Below, piece after piece: positions 22,737-34,319 of a DNA stretch of 64,000 nt. Position numbers and translations under genes: made by a program. The stretch's first letter is position 1, and each line of letters opens with the position of its first letter. Below the pieces are notes generated by a model. That model was given only the letters and a program-made list of their open reading frames with translations, searched no databases and had not been told where the DNA came from. The stretch comes from Mercenaria mercenaria (Eukaryota > Mollusca > Bivalvia > Venerida > Veneridae), in assembly GCF_021730395.1 (NCBI RefSeq), contig NC_069373.1:16448001-16512000 (forward strand), written 5' to 3'.

Positions 22737-23098
22737 GACAGATAAGACACACATGATTCCAAATGGTCTTTTTTTTTAACTAAAATGTAGGCACCACTAA
22801 AATTCCCTCTTTTTAAATATAATCGATTACCACCTCAGCCATTTTTGTATAAAAGTTGTGTCTTATGGGCATTTCGTAATGACTCTTTTGATTTCTTTAG
22901 TTGAAAAGTAAAAGAGCTTTTACTGCCGCCGTTTGTCGACCTGCGCGTAATAAACGTTTTGCACACAAGGTTTTGGCGTCATGAAATTATCTTCAAAGGG
23001 CAAGTAATATAACTCTGGTTTACATTATGTCAAGATATTGTCCCATTTTTTTTCTTTAAACGTTTGGCGGAATATAACCATAGAAGTACTACTATTAT
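22737..23098. other. Unassigned DNA, possibly LINE 3' UTR
   Basis: AT-rich, with no repeat or gene recognised; its left part may be the 3' untranslated end of the LINE at 22470. Confidence 0.35.
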
Positions 23099-23491
23099 TA
23101 TGTCTCCCATCCACTGGGGTGGGAGATATATTGATTTACTCCTGTCTCTGTGTGTGTCTGTCAGTCTGTCACAAATCTTTTCCGCGCTCCAAGTCAAACA
23201 GTTCTCATCCGATCTTCACCAAACTTGAAAAAATTGTGTTTGACAGTAAGTCCTCGGCCAAGTTCGATAACTAGCCAAATCGGCTCAGGCACTTCGAAAT
23301 TATGGCCCTTGAATTACCGGAAATACTGATGCCAGTGATACAGGTCTTGGTGCATGGTTGACTCAGATACATAATGAAAGGCCATTTACTCCAAAACGTA
23401 CTCCAAAACTATCAAAGGTATATTTTCTGTGAATAAACCGTATATAAAGGCAGACTTACTATTTAGATGATTAGGCAGTTGTGGGAGACAT
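23099..23491 (+). mobile_element. Repeat element with ATGTCTCCCA inverted ends
   Basis: ATGTCTCCCATCCACTGGGG at the left mirrors GTTGTGGGAGACAT at the right. Behind the left end are a CTGTCTCTGTGTGTGTCTG stretch, TCATCCGATCTTCACCAAA and TCGAAATTATGGCCCTTGAA. This is the same general plan as the TTAGCTCACC elements but without a tandem core. Confidence 0.6.
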
Positions 23492-23639
23492 GCGCTTTTC
23501 TCAAAAACAGCTCAAGTTTCTTTACTTTTCGTAAAACATTCTAGTTTGTAAACTGATATCATGTAAAAGGTTGTGATGATATTTTCAAGTAGTCGAGCAG
23601 GCTATCAATAAACATCTCTTGTTATATTTTAAAGTGCAG

Positions 23640-24150
23640 ATTCGTACGCAAATGCACTTCTTGACTTTTGGACGAATTATCTCCACACAAACATTTTGTT
23701 ATCCCAATAACGAACTATAATAGTTATAATTTGTACACTTTTAAAACAGCTTTCAACGTGTGTAATTTGATACTGATTTCTTTAACACAGCAATGCAAAC
23801 ACGAACCCTCTACTGTTTTTGTAATAACAACTTTGATGCGCATAGCATTTGTCTATTTTGTATAAAGCCGCGAATAAAAATATCCGCTATTGTCATGCCC
23901 AGCAGGTTTTCAAAGAGAATGAGAAGAACGCGTTGTCTTGTTAATGTACTACCAACCCCTCCTACATGGAAGACGTATAATTAGGCGGTACTTTCAACTA
24001 TGATTGCAGCCAAGACCTGTCATCAAGTTTTCAATTAAGAAAAATAGTTTGTATCTTTGTAAATAATTGTCTGTATTATTCTTTATTCAGACCTCAATAC
24101 CTCCTTTGTCGAACACGTTTCTGTGTTAGATAGGAGAAAGTATTAACTGT
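23640..24150 (+). repeat. Old dispersed repeat, copy 1 of 4
   Basis: Shares ACGCAAATGCACTTCTTGAC, AGCAATGCAAACACGAA, TTGATGCGCATAGCATTTG, ATTGTCATGCCCA, ATTAGGCGGTACTTT, GATTGCAGCCAAGACCTG and CCTTTGTCGAACA in this order with 25780-26060, 46290-46540 and 48230-48600, each holding a different subset. No intact frame was found; possibly the remains of a larger element. Confidence 0.55.
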
Positions 24151-24393
24151 GTCTGCAGATACAGAAATTATATTTGTATTATGAGTGCCAATCCGAATTA
24201 TCTAAAAATTTCAGAACGAAATTTCATTTCAATGTATTCTTAATTTTTAAGCACATATTTCTCACTTTACCTTTCTTTGAAAAGTAATTCAGTTTGTTAC
24301 CCGTATATGTACAATAGTAGTAAATGTTTTTATTTATTGTAAAAGATCTTTTATCAAACTTTCACTCAATTTTTTTATCAAAGTTTCATAGAT

Positions 24394-24502
24394 GAGCCGT
24401 GTCATGAGAAAACAACAACATGGATCCTGACCAGACTGCACGGATGGTCTGGATCCATGCTGGCCGCAAACGCACTTTGTTGGATTTCTCATGGCGCGGC
24501 AC
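24394..24502. mobile_element. Palindromic MITE, copy 2 (internally deleted)
   Basis: 109 bp: both outer arms (GAGCCGTGTCATGAGAAAAC and TTTCTCATGGCGCGGCAC) but only a small part of the inner arms and no centre. Confidence 0.8.
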
Positions 24503-24708
24503 ATATATCTGAAACGAAGATTAATTTGATCATTAACTGATATTAGTTTTGATAGCAGACGAATAAGAAAACAATCGGCCTACTGGTATTTCTCTTTTCA
24601 ATAAATTGTCGCCCACTGATACGAAAGTTAATCCGACAGGCCTAGACATGAAATTGCTGTTCTTGCTTATATTCATTTTACACCTCAACTGAACAGTGAG
24701 ATATATAT

Positions 24709-24943
24709 GAGCCGTGCCATGGGAAAACCAACATAGTGGGTGTGCGACCAGCATGGATCCAGACCAGCCTGCGCATCCGCGCAGTCTGGTCAGGATCCAT
24801 CCTGTTCGCTAACAGTTTCTCCAATTCCAATAGGCTTTAAAAGCGAACAGCATGGAGCCTGACCAGACTGCGCGGATGCGCAGGCTGGTCTGGATCCATG
24901 CTGGTCGCAAACCCACTATGTTGGTTTTCTCATGGCATGACTC
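24709..24943. mobile_element. Palindromic MITE, copy 3
   Basis: Full length, with centre in the same orientation as copy 1. Flanked by ATAT on both sides. Confidence 0.9.
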
Positions 24944-25779
24944 ATATGCTTTAGAACTTGTCTGACTTTGTACTTAGTTTAACAATTGAGTTATAGTCTT
25001 TTATATTATTTTAAGGACATCTCCGGGAGTTGTTACTGCGCATTCTTTCGCGCAGTTGCCGATCTGTTACTTAATGATTCTCCTTTTGGATTAATATTAT
25101 ATGTACAGATGTAAAACAATTAAAAAAAATGTTCAGTTCTACGTTTTCATACTTAAAATATCAAATCATTTATCCTGTCATAGTGCCTAATGATCGCTGA
25201 AATTGAAAGAGTAAGATTGAAGTAGATATACTTAAAAAAAATTAAAAGCTCTGTCCGAAGAGAAAATCCTAGGAAAGATCTTTTACGGTTGATGATATCA
25301 ACAAGTAGTAAATAAAGGTGCAAGATGCATTGCTGACATTCCTATATTCGTGGAAATGTAATGCCGATTCAATGATATAAATTGCATTTGGACAAACTGA
25401 GACCTAAAATAAATAAATAAAATTCATTTCATGCTTTATAAGGCGAAAGTAAGAGGGGAAGAAGGCAAATGTTTAAAATTAAACGTACTTGAATATAGTG
25501 CATTCTTGCATACCGTACCTTGGTTCCCTCGTTCGTCTCGTGATTTTGACAAACCTCGAATGAGAATGAATATAGTGTAGATACATGTAATTTAATACCG
25601 TAACAACATTCTTTTAATGCTTTTTTGCAAAATATTTGTTAGCGTAGACTTTTAGGTAGCTGTCAATATTTTCATTGCAGCACCATGATTATACATAATC
25701 AAGGCTTACAGAATGTAGGATAAGGTAATCTGTATATTGATTCCACTCTATTTCCTACTGCTAATAGGAATTTGTTACG
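24944..25779. other. Unassigned AT-rich DNA
   Basis: Nothing recognised. Confidence 0.5.
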
Positions 25780-26060
25780 CAAATGCACCTGTTGACTCCG
25801 TACCAATGGCCTCCACAACTGGTATTTAATTGATTTCTATAATAAGGATCTATCATTCATACACTTTGAAAAGGCTTTCGTCTGTATTTTGACACTTCTT
25901 TCTTTCATACTAAAAAGCCTTCTTAACAGCAATGCAAATATGAAACCAGGTATTATTTTGATAATCGCAACTTTCATGCGCATCGCATTCGACCGCTGTC
26001 ATAGAATAACCCGTTATTGTCATGCCCAAAATGTATACAAAGTGAATGTCCTGTCAGAAT
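25780..26060 (+). repeat. Old dispersed repeat, copy 2 of 4
   Basis: Shares TACGCAAATGCACCTGTTGAC, AGCAATGCAAATATGAA, CATGCGCATCGCATT and TTATTGTCATGCCCA (in part) with 23640-24150, with an internal gap. Confidence 0.5.
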
Positions 26061-26966
26061 AATTTCAGTCTCACCAGGGAAGAAAACGTTATTAAACGTA
26101 AGAAATTTAGTTCGCTCCTCCTTGGCCCGGCCCTGTATCCGGGCCTGGCCCGTGATGAAATAATGCATGCACAGTGGGGCGCCTGGTTCTTCCTGAACCA
26201 TCGATTTTTTTGTTGATTTGCGGGTTTATTTTGCAAGGTCCAGATATATACTATATGTATACATTACAATATTACGATGTTTCTCTTCCTTATTGACATA
26301 AAAAATCGAAATTATCGTGATATTGTCGGACAAAATACAAATTTCGAAAAAGTAAACATATATGAAATATGAAAAAAGGCAGCAAAATTGTTTTTGGCAT
26401 TAAATTTAAAACTTATCAAGCTATTTTGAAGACATTAAAATGTTCCTGTTACCACACTAGGAGTTCTTTAGATCTATCTGTGGTATTGTGAAATCAAGGA
26501 AAAACCTTGGTACTGAAAGTGTATCGAATAATAAGTTTAAACAGGTCTACATATAGATGTAGTTGGAGCTTTCAAGTGAAAAGGGTAGAGTAGGGTACAC
26601 TATATAACTACTCTGGCCTACAGAATATTTGACTAATAGCAGTTTTGGTTTCCCTGCTCATCCGGCAATACTATAACAAGCTGAGAACTAGTCAACTGCC
26701 TCATAGCAGTGATAGCCTGTTTCAGCTCTTCAGTTTAAAGTATGGACAGTAGGTAATGGAGTGAATCCATGTAGGCCAACTGAAAGTGCCCAATTTAATG
26801 AAATGCAACGTGAATTTGTAAAGAAGTACCTCATATATTGTTCACGTTATGTTTTATACGTCGACCGTGCTGCTTCCACAAAAATTGCTCGCTCTCTAAC
26901 TTGAGCAGTTCTTATCCAAAATTATCAAAACTTAGAATGCATATGGACTTACATTCTTGGATATTT
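26061..26966. other. Unassigned DNA
   Basis: Contains a short GGCCCGGCCCTGTATCCGGG imperfect palindrome near 26123; otherwise nothing recognised. Confidence 0.45.
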
Positions 26967-27201
26967 GAGCCGTGCCATGGGAAAACCAACATAGTGGCTT
27001 TGCGACCAGCATGGATCCAGACCAGCCTGCGCATCCGCGCAGTCTGGTCAGGATCCATGCTGTTCGCTAACAGTTTCTCCAATTCCAATAGGCTTTAAAA
27101 GCGAACAGCATGGAGCCTGACCAGACTGCGCGGATGCGCAGGCTGGTCTGGATCCATTCTGGTCGCAAACCCACTATGTTGTTTTTCCCATGGCACGGCT
27201 C
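26967..27201. mobile_element. Palindromic MITE, copy 4
   Basis: Full length, centre as in copy 1. Flanking 4-mers ATTT and ATAT differ by one base. Confidence 0.9.
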
Positions 27202-27305
27202 ATATATTTGATAACCAAGTATCAAGCTGCGGAGTCATGTTGTTATATATATATATATTATATATTTACAGATATAAATTTGAAAAAAAAGCTGTTAAAT
27301 TTCGT

Positions 27306-27648
27306 TTAAGGACGTATGCTAGAAGTTGGTGCGAAAATTTTCCCAATAACAGAATTTCTTCAAACTTTGGATATTGAAGGACAATCATCTAAGAAACAAA
27401 AAAATGCAATAAAAATCATAGGTCACCGGTATCGAAAAAGAGTTATCTGCCCTTGAAAACGGCATTTCCCCAAAAAATGATGTTTTCAAGGGCAGAAAAC
27501 TCTTTTTCGAATCCGGTGACCTATGATTTTTTTGCATCTTTTTGTTTCTTAGATGATTGTCCTTCAATATCCAAAGTTTAAAGAAATTCTGTAATTGGGA
27601 AAATTTTCGCCCATCTCATATACAGGGAATTCTAGCGTACACCTTTAA
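27306..27648. mobile_element. Foldback MITE with TTAA target duplication
   Basis: TTAA at 27306-27309 and 27645-27648 bracket two inverted arms of roughly 150 bp. The arms start GGACGTATGCTAGAA on the left and AGGTGTACGCTAGAATTCCC on the right read inward, and both contain GCGAAAATTTTCCCAAT, GATATTGAAGGACAATCATC and ATCATAGGTCACCGG. TTAA plus AGG ends recall T2/Kolobok-type MITEs. It lies only 87 bp left of the larger TTAA element at 27736. Confidence 0.8.
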
Positions 27649-27739
27649 GTACTGCTCGCGGTCACCACGGCTTTTTAACTTCGAATTGAACGCTATGTGA
27701 CATAATTAATTACTATTCTAATATGCTTTTCTCTGTTAA

Positions 27740-29452
27740 GGTAGTGGGATCCTAATGGACTGTTCTCCAGATTCTCTATATCATAACATTTTTATAATCT
27801 ATACGCAAATACAGGATTGTATGTGAAATATTAAAAGAATTTCACCAACAGTTACGGAAATATAGCGATTTCATTTGCCCAACCCCTATTACTGAAAATC
27901 CGTTAAATTGTACCAGGGGTGCATTTGCAAAAATGACTATTTTTTAATGAATTTTCACCCTTTTTATTTATTATATGATTTCATTTCATTTACAATACAT
28001 ATATCTAATGAAACAAGTGCATATTAAAAGCACAAACTATAGTAAACAGATATTTTGAAGCTAAAAGGCATGGTTACCCAAGAAAAATCACACAAATTTT
28101 CACAAATAATCAAAAATACATGTTTTTTTAATTAAAAAAAAATCAGTTATTTAATGCTAGTCAATTAAGGTAACCTCTTCTATTTTTTAGCTAAATATTA
28201 TTTCAAACAAAATATACAAAGAAAAAAAATTTACCATCTGTAATTTAAGAAATATAATTTTGCATATGGCTACCCTACATACAAGATTTTCACAAAAAAT
28301 GACGAAATACACAATATCTCAAATATGATCAAACTATGTTTAAGGAAAGCAACATTTTCTACATGCAACTATATATACTTACTGTTTAAGTTATAAAAAG
28401 ACAGTTAAGATATCAAAATATTTAAAAATCTTCATTTCCTGTTGACATTGTAAGAGATGCTGGTCATCAGTGTCTTTGAAAAATTAGTGTGAATTTTGCC
28501 TATTAGAACTTCATAAAGAAGTTGTGTTTCAATGATACTACAACAAGTTACATTCTTTGGACTGAATTGAACATTATGTCTTGTAAATTACATGTTTCTG
28601 ATAAAATAGAGAAAGTCCTGACTGAAAACAAAAACCGAAATATTTTTTTCACAGCTGGAAAAATACTGAGCCAACTTCAGGCAAGTACAATGAATTTTGA
28701 CCTCTTCTAAAGACAGAAAAATTCCTGAGTTTAGTACATGCATAATTATATATGATTATTTCATTGATAATCAGTGCAGATTAGAATTTCCTGTCTAAAT
28801 GAAATGGTTACCTGTTTAGGGGGTAACGAGGCTCTGCCGAGTTAACACATATACAGTTAACCGAGAGCCGGATATTCCTATCAACATCGACAACCAGTGA
28901 TAGAATCTTTTTCTTGCATACCATATTCAAATAATAATAATAAAAAAAATGAATCAAATAACTTTCTTTTTAGAACTAGTTCTGTATAGTAGCTAGTTCT
29001 GTATAGTAGTGTATTCATACAAAGTAAGTGAAACCAACATCCATAAACAGGAAAGACATCACAACATTTCGAAGACAAGTAACAAGATCTAGTTCCACTT
29101 TTATTTTATCAGTTTCTGCCTAACTTTCTGTATGTTTTGATAAAATAGTGTTTCTTGAATTGAGAAATATACATCAATCATAGCACAACAGTCGTCTGAC
29201 ACCCAGAGGTGCAGGATAGAATTTCTATCACCAGCAAAAATACCGGAAATCTTGGTCTTGTATGCAAGAAAATTACATATTTGGCAGCATATATTTGTTT
29301 TCCATAAAAGACTAAATATTGCTTTTTATACACCAAGTAAAAATCATAATCAAAATGCAAATACTTCACAAATATACTAATCAGCATGTCATCAATGATG
29401 ATTCAATTAATGTACTTTCTGAATCATAGATTATTCATACAAGTACCTATGT
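27740..29452. other. Non-coding left part of the TTAA element
   Basis: AT-rich, with no supported frame. It contains an imperfect hairpin at about 28829-28874 (GGCTCTGCCGAGTTAAC against GTTAACCGAGAGCC) and, on the minus strand, an AATAAA near 29101-29106 that could serve as poly(A) signal for the gene ending at 29453. Confidence 0.45.
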
Positions 29453-31727
29453 CTATGAAGGTACATTTGATGAAAAATACTGACAAAACTTGGGAACAGT
29501 TTCCTCCAGAACTTTTTTTGAGTTTGTTACTCTCGGTAAGCCATCGCAGTTTACAGCTGTAAATGTATCTCTAAGTCCATCTTCACCTGATCGCCTAAAT
29601 ATAACTTTCAGATGTTCAACATTCAAACCAGAGCCAGCAATGTTTTCTGCTGTAGGACGTTTGCATATCCCCTTGCTTATTAATGGATCAAAGGAGCGCA
29701 GATTTTTCGATTTTTCACAATTGAACAGTAAAGAATTTTTCACAGCCACAGGAGAAAAACTGAAGTTTAGGAGATCAGACACTTCACATAGTTCTAGAAG
29801 ATGTTCAAGAGCCTCAACATCAGCCTCTGCATTGTGGGCATTGTATGTCATACCAAGATGTTGTCGTGCAAGGTCTTCCTGTTTTAATGACTCTCCAGGG
29901 TACTTCTTTCTAAACACAGACAAACTATCGACAAAGCCAAATACTGATTTGAAAAAGACATATGTGGTTTTGGTTTTCAGTACAGCTGTCATGAGAATTG
30001 GAAAGTCAAATCTCCTTCCGTTATGAGCAATGAGAAACACATTGGAAAACTGGTCAAGCCACCTGCACAGTTTCTCAATAGCAGACTGAATATGAATAGA
30101 CTCTACCAGATTTCCATTCACAACTATATCGCCGTTGTCATCAACACATATTCCAGTTACCCTTTGGGCTTCAGATGTAACTGCCATCTTTGGTTTTGTG
30201 TAAACTGCAAACTGGGCACCAGACTTTACCTCCACTGCTGCCAGCTGTGTGATGTGCGGCATAACAGAACCACGTACTGAAGCAAACAATGTGAATGATC
30301 AGTACAGAAAACTTGAAGAATTAATTTATCGAGGAGATTTGTTTGGTACAGTGTAAGATCCGAATTTTTCAGTCAGTGAACACCAGACGTAATATTTGCA
30401 CAGTAGTGTAACCGCAAGATTTAATGTACACCAGTGAAATATTTCTTATCTTGCATGTAAAACAAAAAGTTTTCTTTTTTCTGTTTAAAATTGTCTTTCC
30501 AGTGATAGAAAATATTGTGATAAACAAAAAGAAGCTATATGTATTTGTTAGAGTATTGCAATACTGACCAGCAGACTGAATTTAGAATAATATTGGCAAG
30601 AAAGAGAAAGTGCTGTATCTGTTTAAAATTTTTGTTCTTACTCAGGTCTGTAGTTTCCAGGTCTATGGCTATGATTGTAGGTTGTCCACTTTCAACTTTC
30701 ACGGGTTTGAAATTGCCACGCGGGACAGCATCTGGAAGTTTCTCAATATCAACACTGGAGGAATGGCCAAATTCTGCAATGCACAATATAATTTCAACAA
30801 AAACCTTAACCACAATATTTAGATCTACAATGCAGCATCTTAAAAAAGTCTAAGACTCATGTACGAATTTTACTTTTTTGGAGCACATGCTATCTGGTAT
30901 TGCAACAGACAATGAATAACTTGTCGAACTTGGTTATCACATAATACACTTACATGCTTCTGTAGACGTCGCTTGAGACATTTATCTGCGTACTTTTTGG
31001 TATGACTTCAAAAGAACGAATGACCTCTTTAAGTTTATTATTTAAAACAGCCAGGCTGCGTGCACTTCATCTGTCCCAAGGAATTTACAGTGTGCATACA
31101 AAATATATTAGCTTCTATCGTAGGGCATAGCAAGTGTCGGGATGAAATGGGGTCCTGGGTGTGAGTGGTAGAACCAAAACATTTATCTATCTCTTTATAC
31201 TGCCTTACACCTCTCACGAGTATTATGGGCAAGTGCTTTAAACATGTTAATGGTATTGATTATTTATTATCTAACATACCTGTACCAAGTTTAGTATTGA
31301 CATCAAAACATGGCATTCCATTTGTTTTCATCCGGTGTACTTTGCCATATGCCACTCTGTTGACGAAGTTGCAGTCAGGATTCTGGCAAACCACATATAA
31401 ATATCCACCAAGCCCCTTTTGCAACTCACCAACCACGTTATAAGCTGTCAACGGCACAGGTCCTAACTTACAAGAGCGACAGTACTTTAAATTGTTCAAC
31501 AAAATGTCAAGTTCAATCAAACGATTGCCTTCCCTCCACCCATCACGGCTAACACTAGCGCCAAGTTCAAAGTGAAAGTTGCTGCAATTTGTAGCTGTGC
31601 AGTCACTACCGTTACATAACCCAGTATTTGTGTAATTATGCTCAATAATTATTCGCTTGGATACTTCATTTCTCCTCTTTTTCTCACCAAATTTGCGGTA
31701 TCTTCCTCGCTCGTCTCGATATTTCAT
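29453..31727 (-). CDS. Mutator-like domain fragment fused to DEDDh (TREX/PML-type) exonuclease, three exons, 467 aa
   Basis: Exons are 31727-31280, 30773-30642 and 30276-29453. Donors are GTATGT and GTAAGA and the acceptors TTGCATTGCAG-like and TTTGCTTCAG; both introns are phase 1, and exon lengths 448, 132 and 824 sum to 468 codons. ATG 31727 is the first Met after an in-frame stop and has A at -3. Residues about 60-145 (GNRLIELDILLNNLKYCRSC, CQNPDC, FDVNTKLGT) look like the first part of the Mutator-like transposase domain with its CxxC zinc motif; the rest of that domain is absent. Residues about 183-360 hold a DEDDh exonuclease: IAIDLETTDL, IAHNGRRFDFPIL and YNAHNAEADVEALEHLL supply D-x-E, H-N-G-x-x-F-D and H-x-A-x-x-D. 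Likely a 3'-5' DNA or RNA exonuclease; substrate unknown. The C-terminal 100 residues are unassigned. Confidence 0.75.
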
Positions 31728-32017
31728 GTTTTCACTTTCATAAGGAATTCCATGTATGACGTCATTCGATGGGAAATCCCGCTATCGATCCGTGAAATAT
31801 TTTCCAAAAATGGAATTTTTTTATGTTTAAGCATTATTTGACAGCTTTTTACCGAGATAAATAATGAATTTTATACGCCTTTTGCAAAAACAACGTTTAA
31901 TTTCGAAAATATATTTATATTCCGAGTCATGCCGTCCATAGACGGAAGTTTCCGATGACGCCACGAAAAATAACGACATCGCCCGATTACTGCCGATTCC
32001 ATTAGGCTCCCGCTACC
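31728..32017 (-). promoter_or_regulatory. Probable 5' untranslated and promoter region of the exonuclease gene
   Basis: The 290 bp between the start codon and the right inverted end of the TTAA element must hold the promoter if the element is self-contained. It has TGACGTCA-like words (ATGACGTCATTCG) but no clear TATA box at a fitting distance. Inference from position only. Confidence 0.3.
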
Positions 32018-32137
32018 TTAAAACACTCTTACGCTAGAATGACGTCACGTTAACGTGCGGTGACGTCAATGTTTTTGTTGCGACCAAGAAAGAGCGCTAC
32101 TATATTTTATCTTCTATTTTAGATTAAGGGCATATTA

Positions 32138-32317
32138 GAATCGAAATAATTTATAGCAAAACCGTGTTTTAACACTATTTAAACACTCGGGCGGTAATAC
32201 GTCGTACAAATAATTTCACTCGGGCTGCGCCCTCGTGAAATTATTACGCCCGACGTATAACCGCCCATCGTGCATAAATAGTGTTAAAGCACTCTTAAGC
32301 TATGAATTATTTCTTAA
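32138..32317. mobile_element. Foldback element centred on GGGCTGCGCCC
   Basis: Long imperfect palindrome. The arms run from CGAAATAATTTATAGC through AACACTATTTAAACACTCGG and CGGTAATACGTCG to the centre near 32232, and return as CGACGTATAACCGCCC, ATAAATAGTGTTAAAGC and GCTATGAATTATTTC. Ends and target duplication are not certain. Confidence 0.65.
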
Positions 32318-33272
32318 ATATAAGAGAATGTCGACATTATAAACAGTCAAATCCTCTTTTAATGATGGAATATAGAATATGTTAGCTTACTGACATGGTT
32401 TATCTCCAAACAGAACTAGTTAAATATATATCAAGCAAACGGCAATTGTTATATGTCACTTTGCAATCACTTATTTATCATGGAGTACCGAAACCTATTT
32501 TTAGAACGTGAATATAACAATTGCTATTTGCATTGTCTGAAACCGTAAGTAAAAGATATAAGTGGAAGGTAACTTTAAACCACCGCATGATATGTATTCA
32601 ACAAGTTGTGCAAAGGGAATATAACTATTATTCAGGCCAATTAATTTAGTCTTGAAAACTCATTTTATCATCGTCAATTCAATGAGATTATATAAAATGT
32701 GTACTAGAAAAGTACACCTTCTAAAGAGAGAATTATTACAAAGTACCCAGATAATGTCAATATTGTTACGTATCCTAATTAATTGAAAGGGTAATAGGTG
32801 TATCACATTGCTTTAATTGACTCCTTATTTGACATCGCGGCAAATTAACTACCGCTTCGTTATTGAATTTCAGTAATTGCAAAAGGAATCATATTTCTGA
32901 AATGACAACGATTGAAATATACAATTTCAACTATTTTGATCATAAACTGATATGTAGATGGGTTCACCAAGTGTTGAACTTATAAATTCAGGTAAATACG
33001 TGTTTTTACTACTAATTGTCTCGCATTGACACATAAGATAAAAGTTTTGGATTCATATTATTTTATCATTAATTTGACAATGTTGATTGTAGAAATTATT
33101 AAATCACATTGAAAAAAAAATCATTAATTATATAGAAAAGGAAATATGGACTAAACAGAACATGTCTATTATTTTGAAGAAACTAAAAATTACTTCCCTT
33201 GCATAATAAGTCAGAAACCTTTTGATAGGTGATCCGGTACATTTCGCTAATGATGAAAAGTAAATGTTAAAT
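32318..33272. other. Unassigned AT-rich DNA
   Basis: No gene recognised. At 33220-33260 the words AGGTGATCCGGTACATTTCG match a repeat also at 44130 and 49115. Confidence 0.45.
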
Positions 33273-33507
33273 GAGCCGCGCCATGGGAAAACCAACATAG
33301 TAGCTTTGCGACCAGCATGGATCCAGACCAGCCTGCGCATCCGCGCAGTCTGGTCAGGATCCATGCTGTTCGCTTTCAAAGCCTATTGCAGTTAGAGAAA
33401 CCGTTAGCGAACAGCATGGATCCTGACCAGACTGCGCGGATGCGCAGACTGGTCTGGATCCATGCTGGTCGCAAAGCCACTATGATGGTTTTCTCATGGC
33501 ACGGCTC
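33273..33507. mobile_element. Palindromic MITE, copy 5
   Basis: Full length, with the centre inverted relative to copy 1 (GCTTTCAAAGCCTATTGCAG ... GTTAGCGAACAG). Flanked by AAAT on both sides, a good 4-bp target duplication. Confidence 0.9.
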
Positions 33508-34319
33508 AAATAGTATACTTGATAAACCATCTCATAGGCGTTTGCTGCTTAACTTATGAATAAATAGTGTCAATTTTCTTATGATTTACGAGCGATTAAT
33601 GTAAATTGTTAAGCTTCTGTCAGCAGATCGGGTCGGTATCTGATAAATATAGACTTCATGTCTACATGTTGAAAAAAAAATACAAGGATTAAGTAAATTA
33701 CGCATTGAATAGTTTGATATTTCGTGTTTTCAGCAATACAAAACATTTTCTGCTAACTGTGCAATGTATCATTTGGTATTGGCTTGCGCTTTTGCGTCTG
33801 AATTTCACACAGACAGTTGCAGATAGCACTATGGGCTAGCAGTTCAAGGCTCAAACTGCAGACTGGCCAAACTCACCGTTTCTGCATTTAGAACTACAGA
33901 GTTAACAACCCGACATTTTTTTGACAAAGGACCAGAAAATATGGTAACGGGTCGACTTTTTAGTAAACTTCAAGAAATACAGAATGCAACGCAATAAGAT
34001 TAAAATTAATGACGACTTTTGAGAAGTACGTGAGAGGTTAGTCACAGATCAACTTATCTAGTACATAAATAATTCACAACCCGATCCCATTGTGACATCT
34101 TTGGCTTTTTATGTATAAAATTATTGTCGTCCTTAAACTTTTTTTTGCATCATACTGTCAATATTTTAAAGGCGTGTGTATTTATATCTATTTTGCATCT
34201 GATGCATAGTCCAAGCTCAAAAATTGACTGTTTTATTTTATTTTCGTCTTTGATAAGAAGAGAGGTTTACTTCTTTTTTTTTTTTTTTTTTTTTTTTTAA
34301 ACCTCTTTTCTGTGGATGA
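33508..34319. other. Unassigned DNA, poly-T at 34277-34302
   Basis: No gene seen. AAAGGACCAGAAAATATGGT near 33925 resembles part of the dispersed repeat at 13640. Confidence 0.45.

Larger units (their letters stand above)
27736..32021 (-). mobile_element. 4.28-kb DNA transposon with TTAA target duplication carrying a spliced gene
   Basis: TTAA at 27736-27739 and 32018-32021 flank 20-bp inverted ends, GGTAGTGGGATCCTAATGGA on the left and GGTAGCGGGAGCCTAATGGA on the right read inward (18 of 20 identical). TTAA targets are used by piggyBac and Kolobok; piggyBac ends start CC, while the GG start fits Kolobok/T2 better. Inside is one three-exon gene on the minus strand, whose start codon lies about 290 bp from the right end. 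The left 1.7 kb is AT-rich and non-coding. No complete DDE transposase was found, so it is probably mobilised in trans, or is a former transposon whose gene has been kept. Confidence 0.65.

Noticed and set aside
27736-32021. piggyBac element
   Set aside because: TTAA fits but ends start GG rather than CC and no piggyBac transposase is seen; Kolobok/T2-like is only a tentative alternative.
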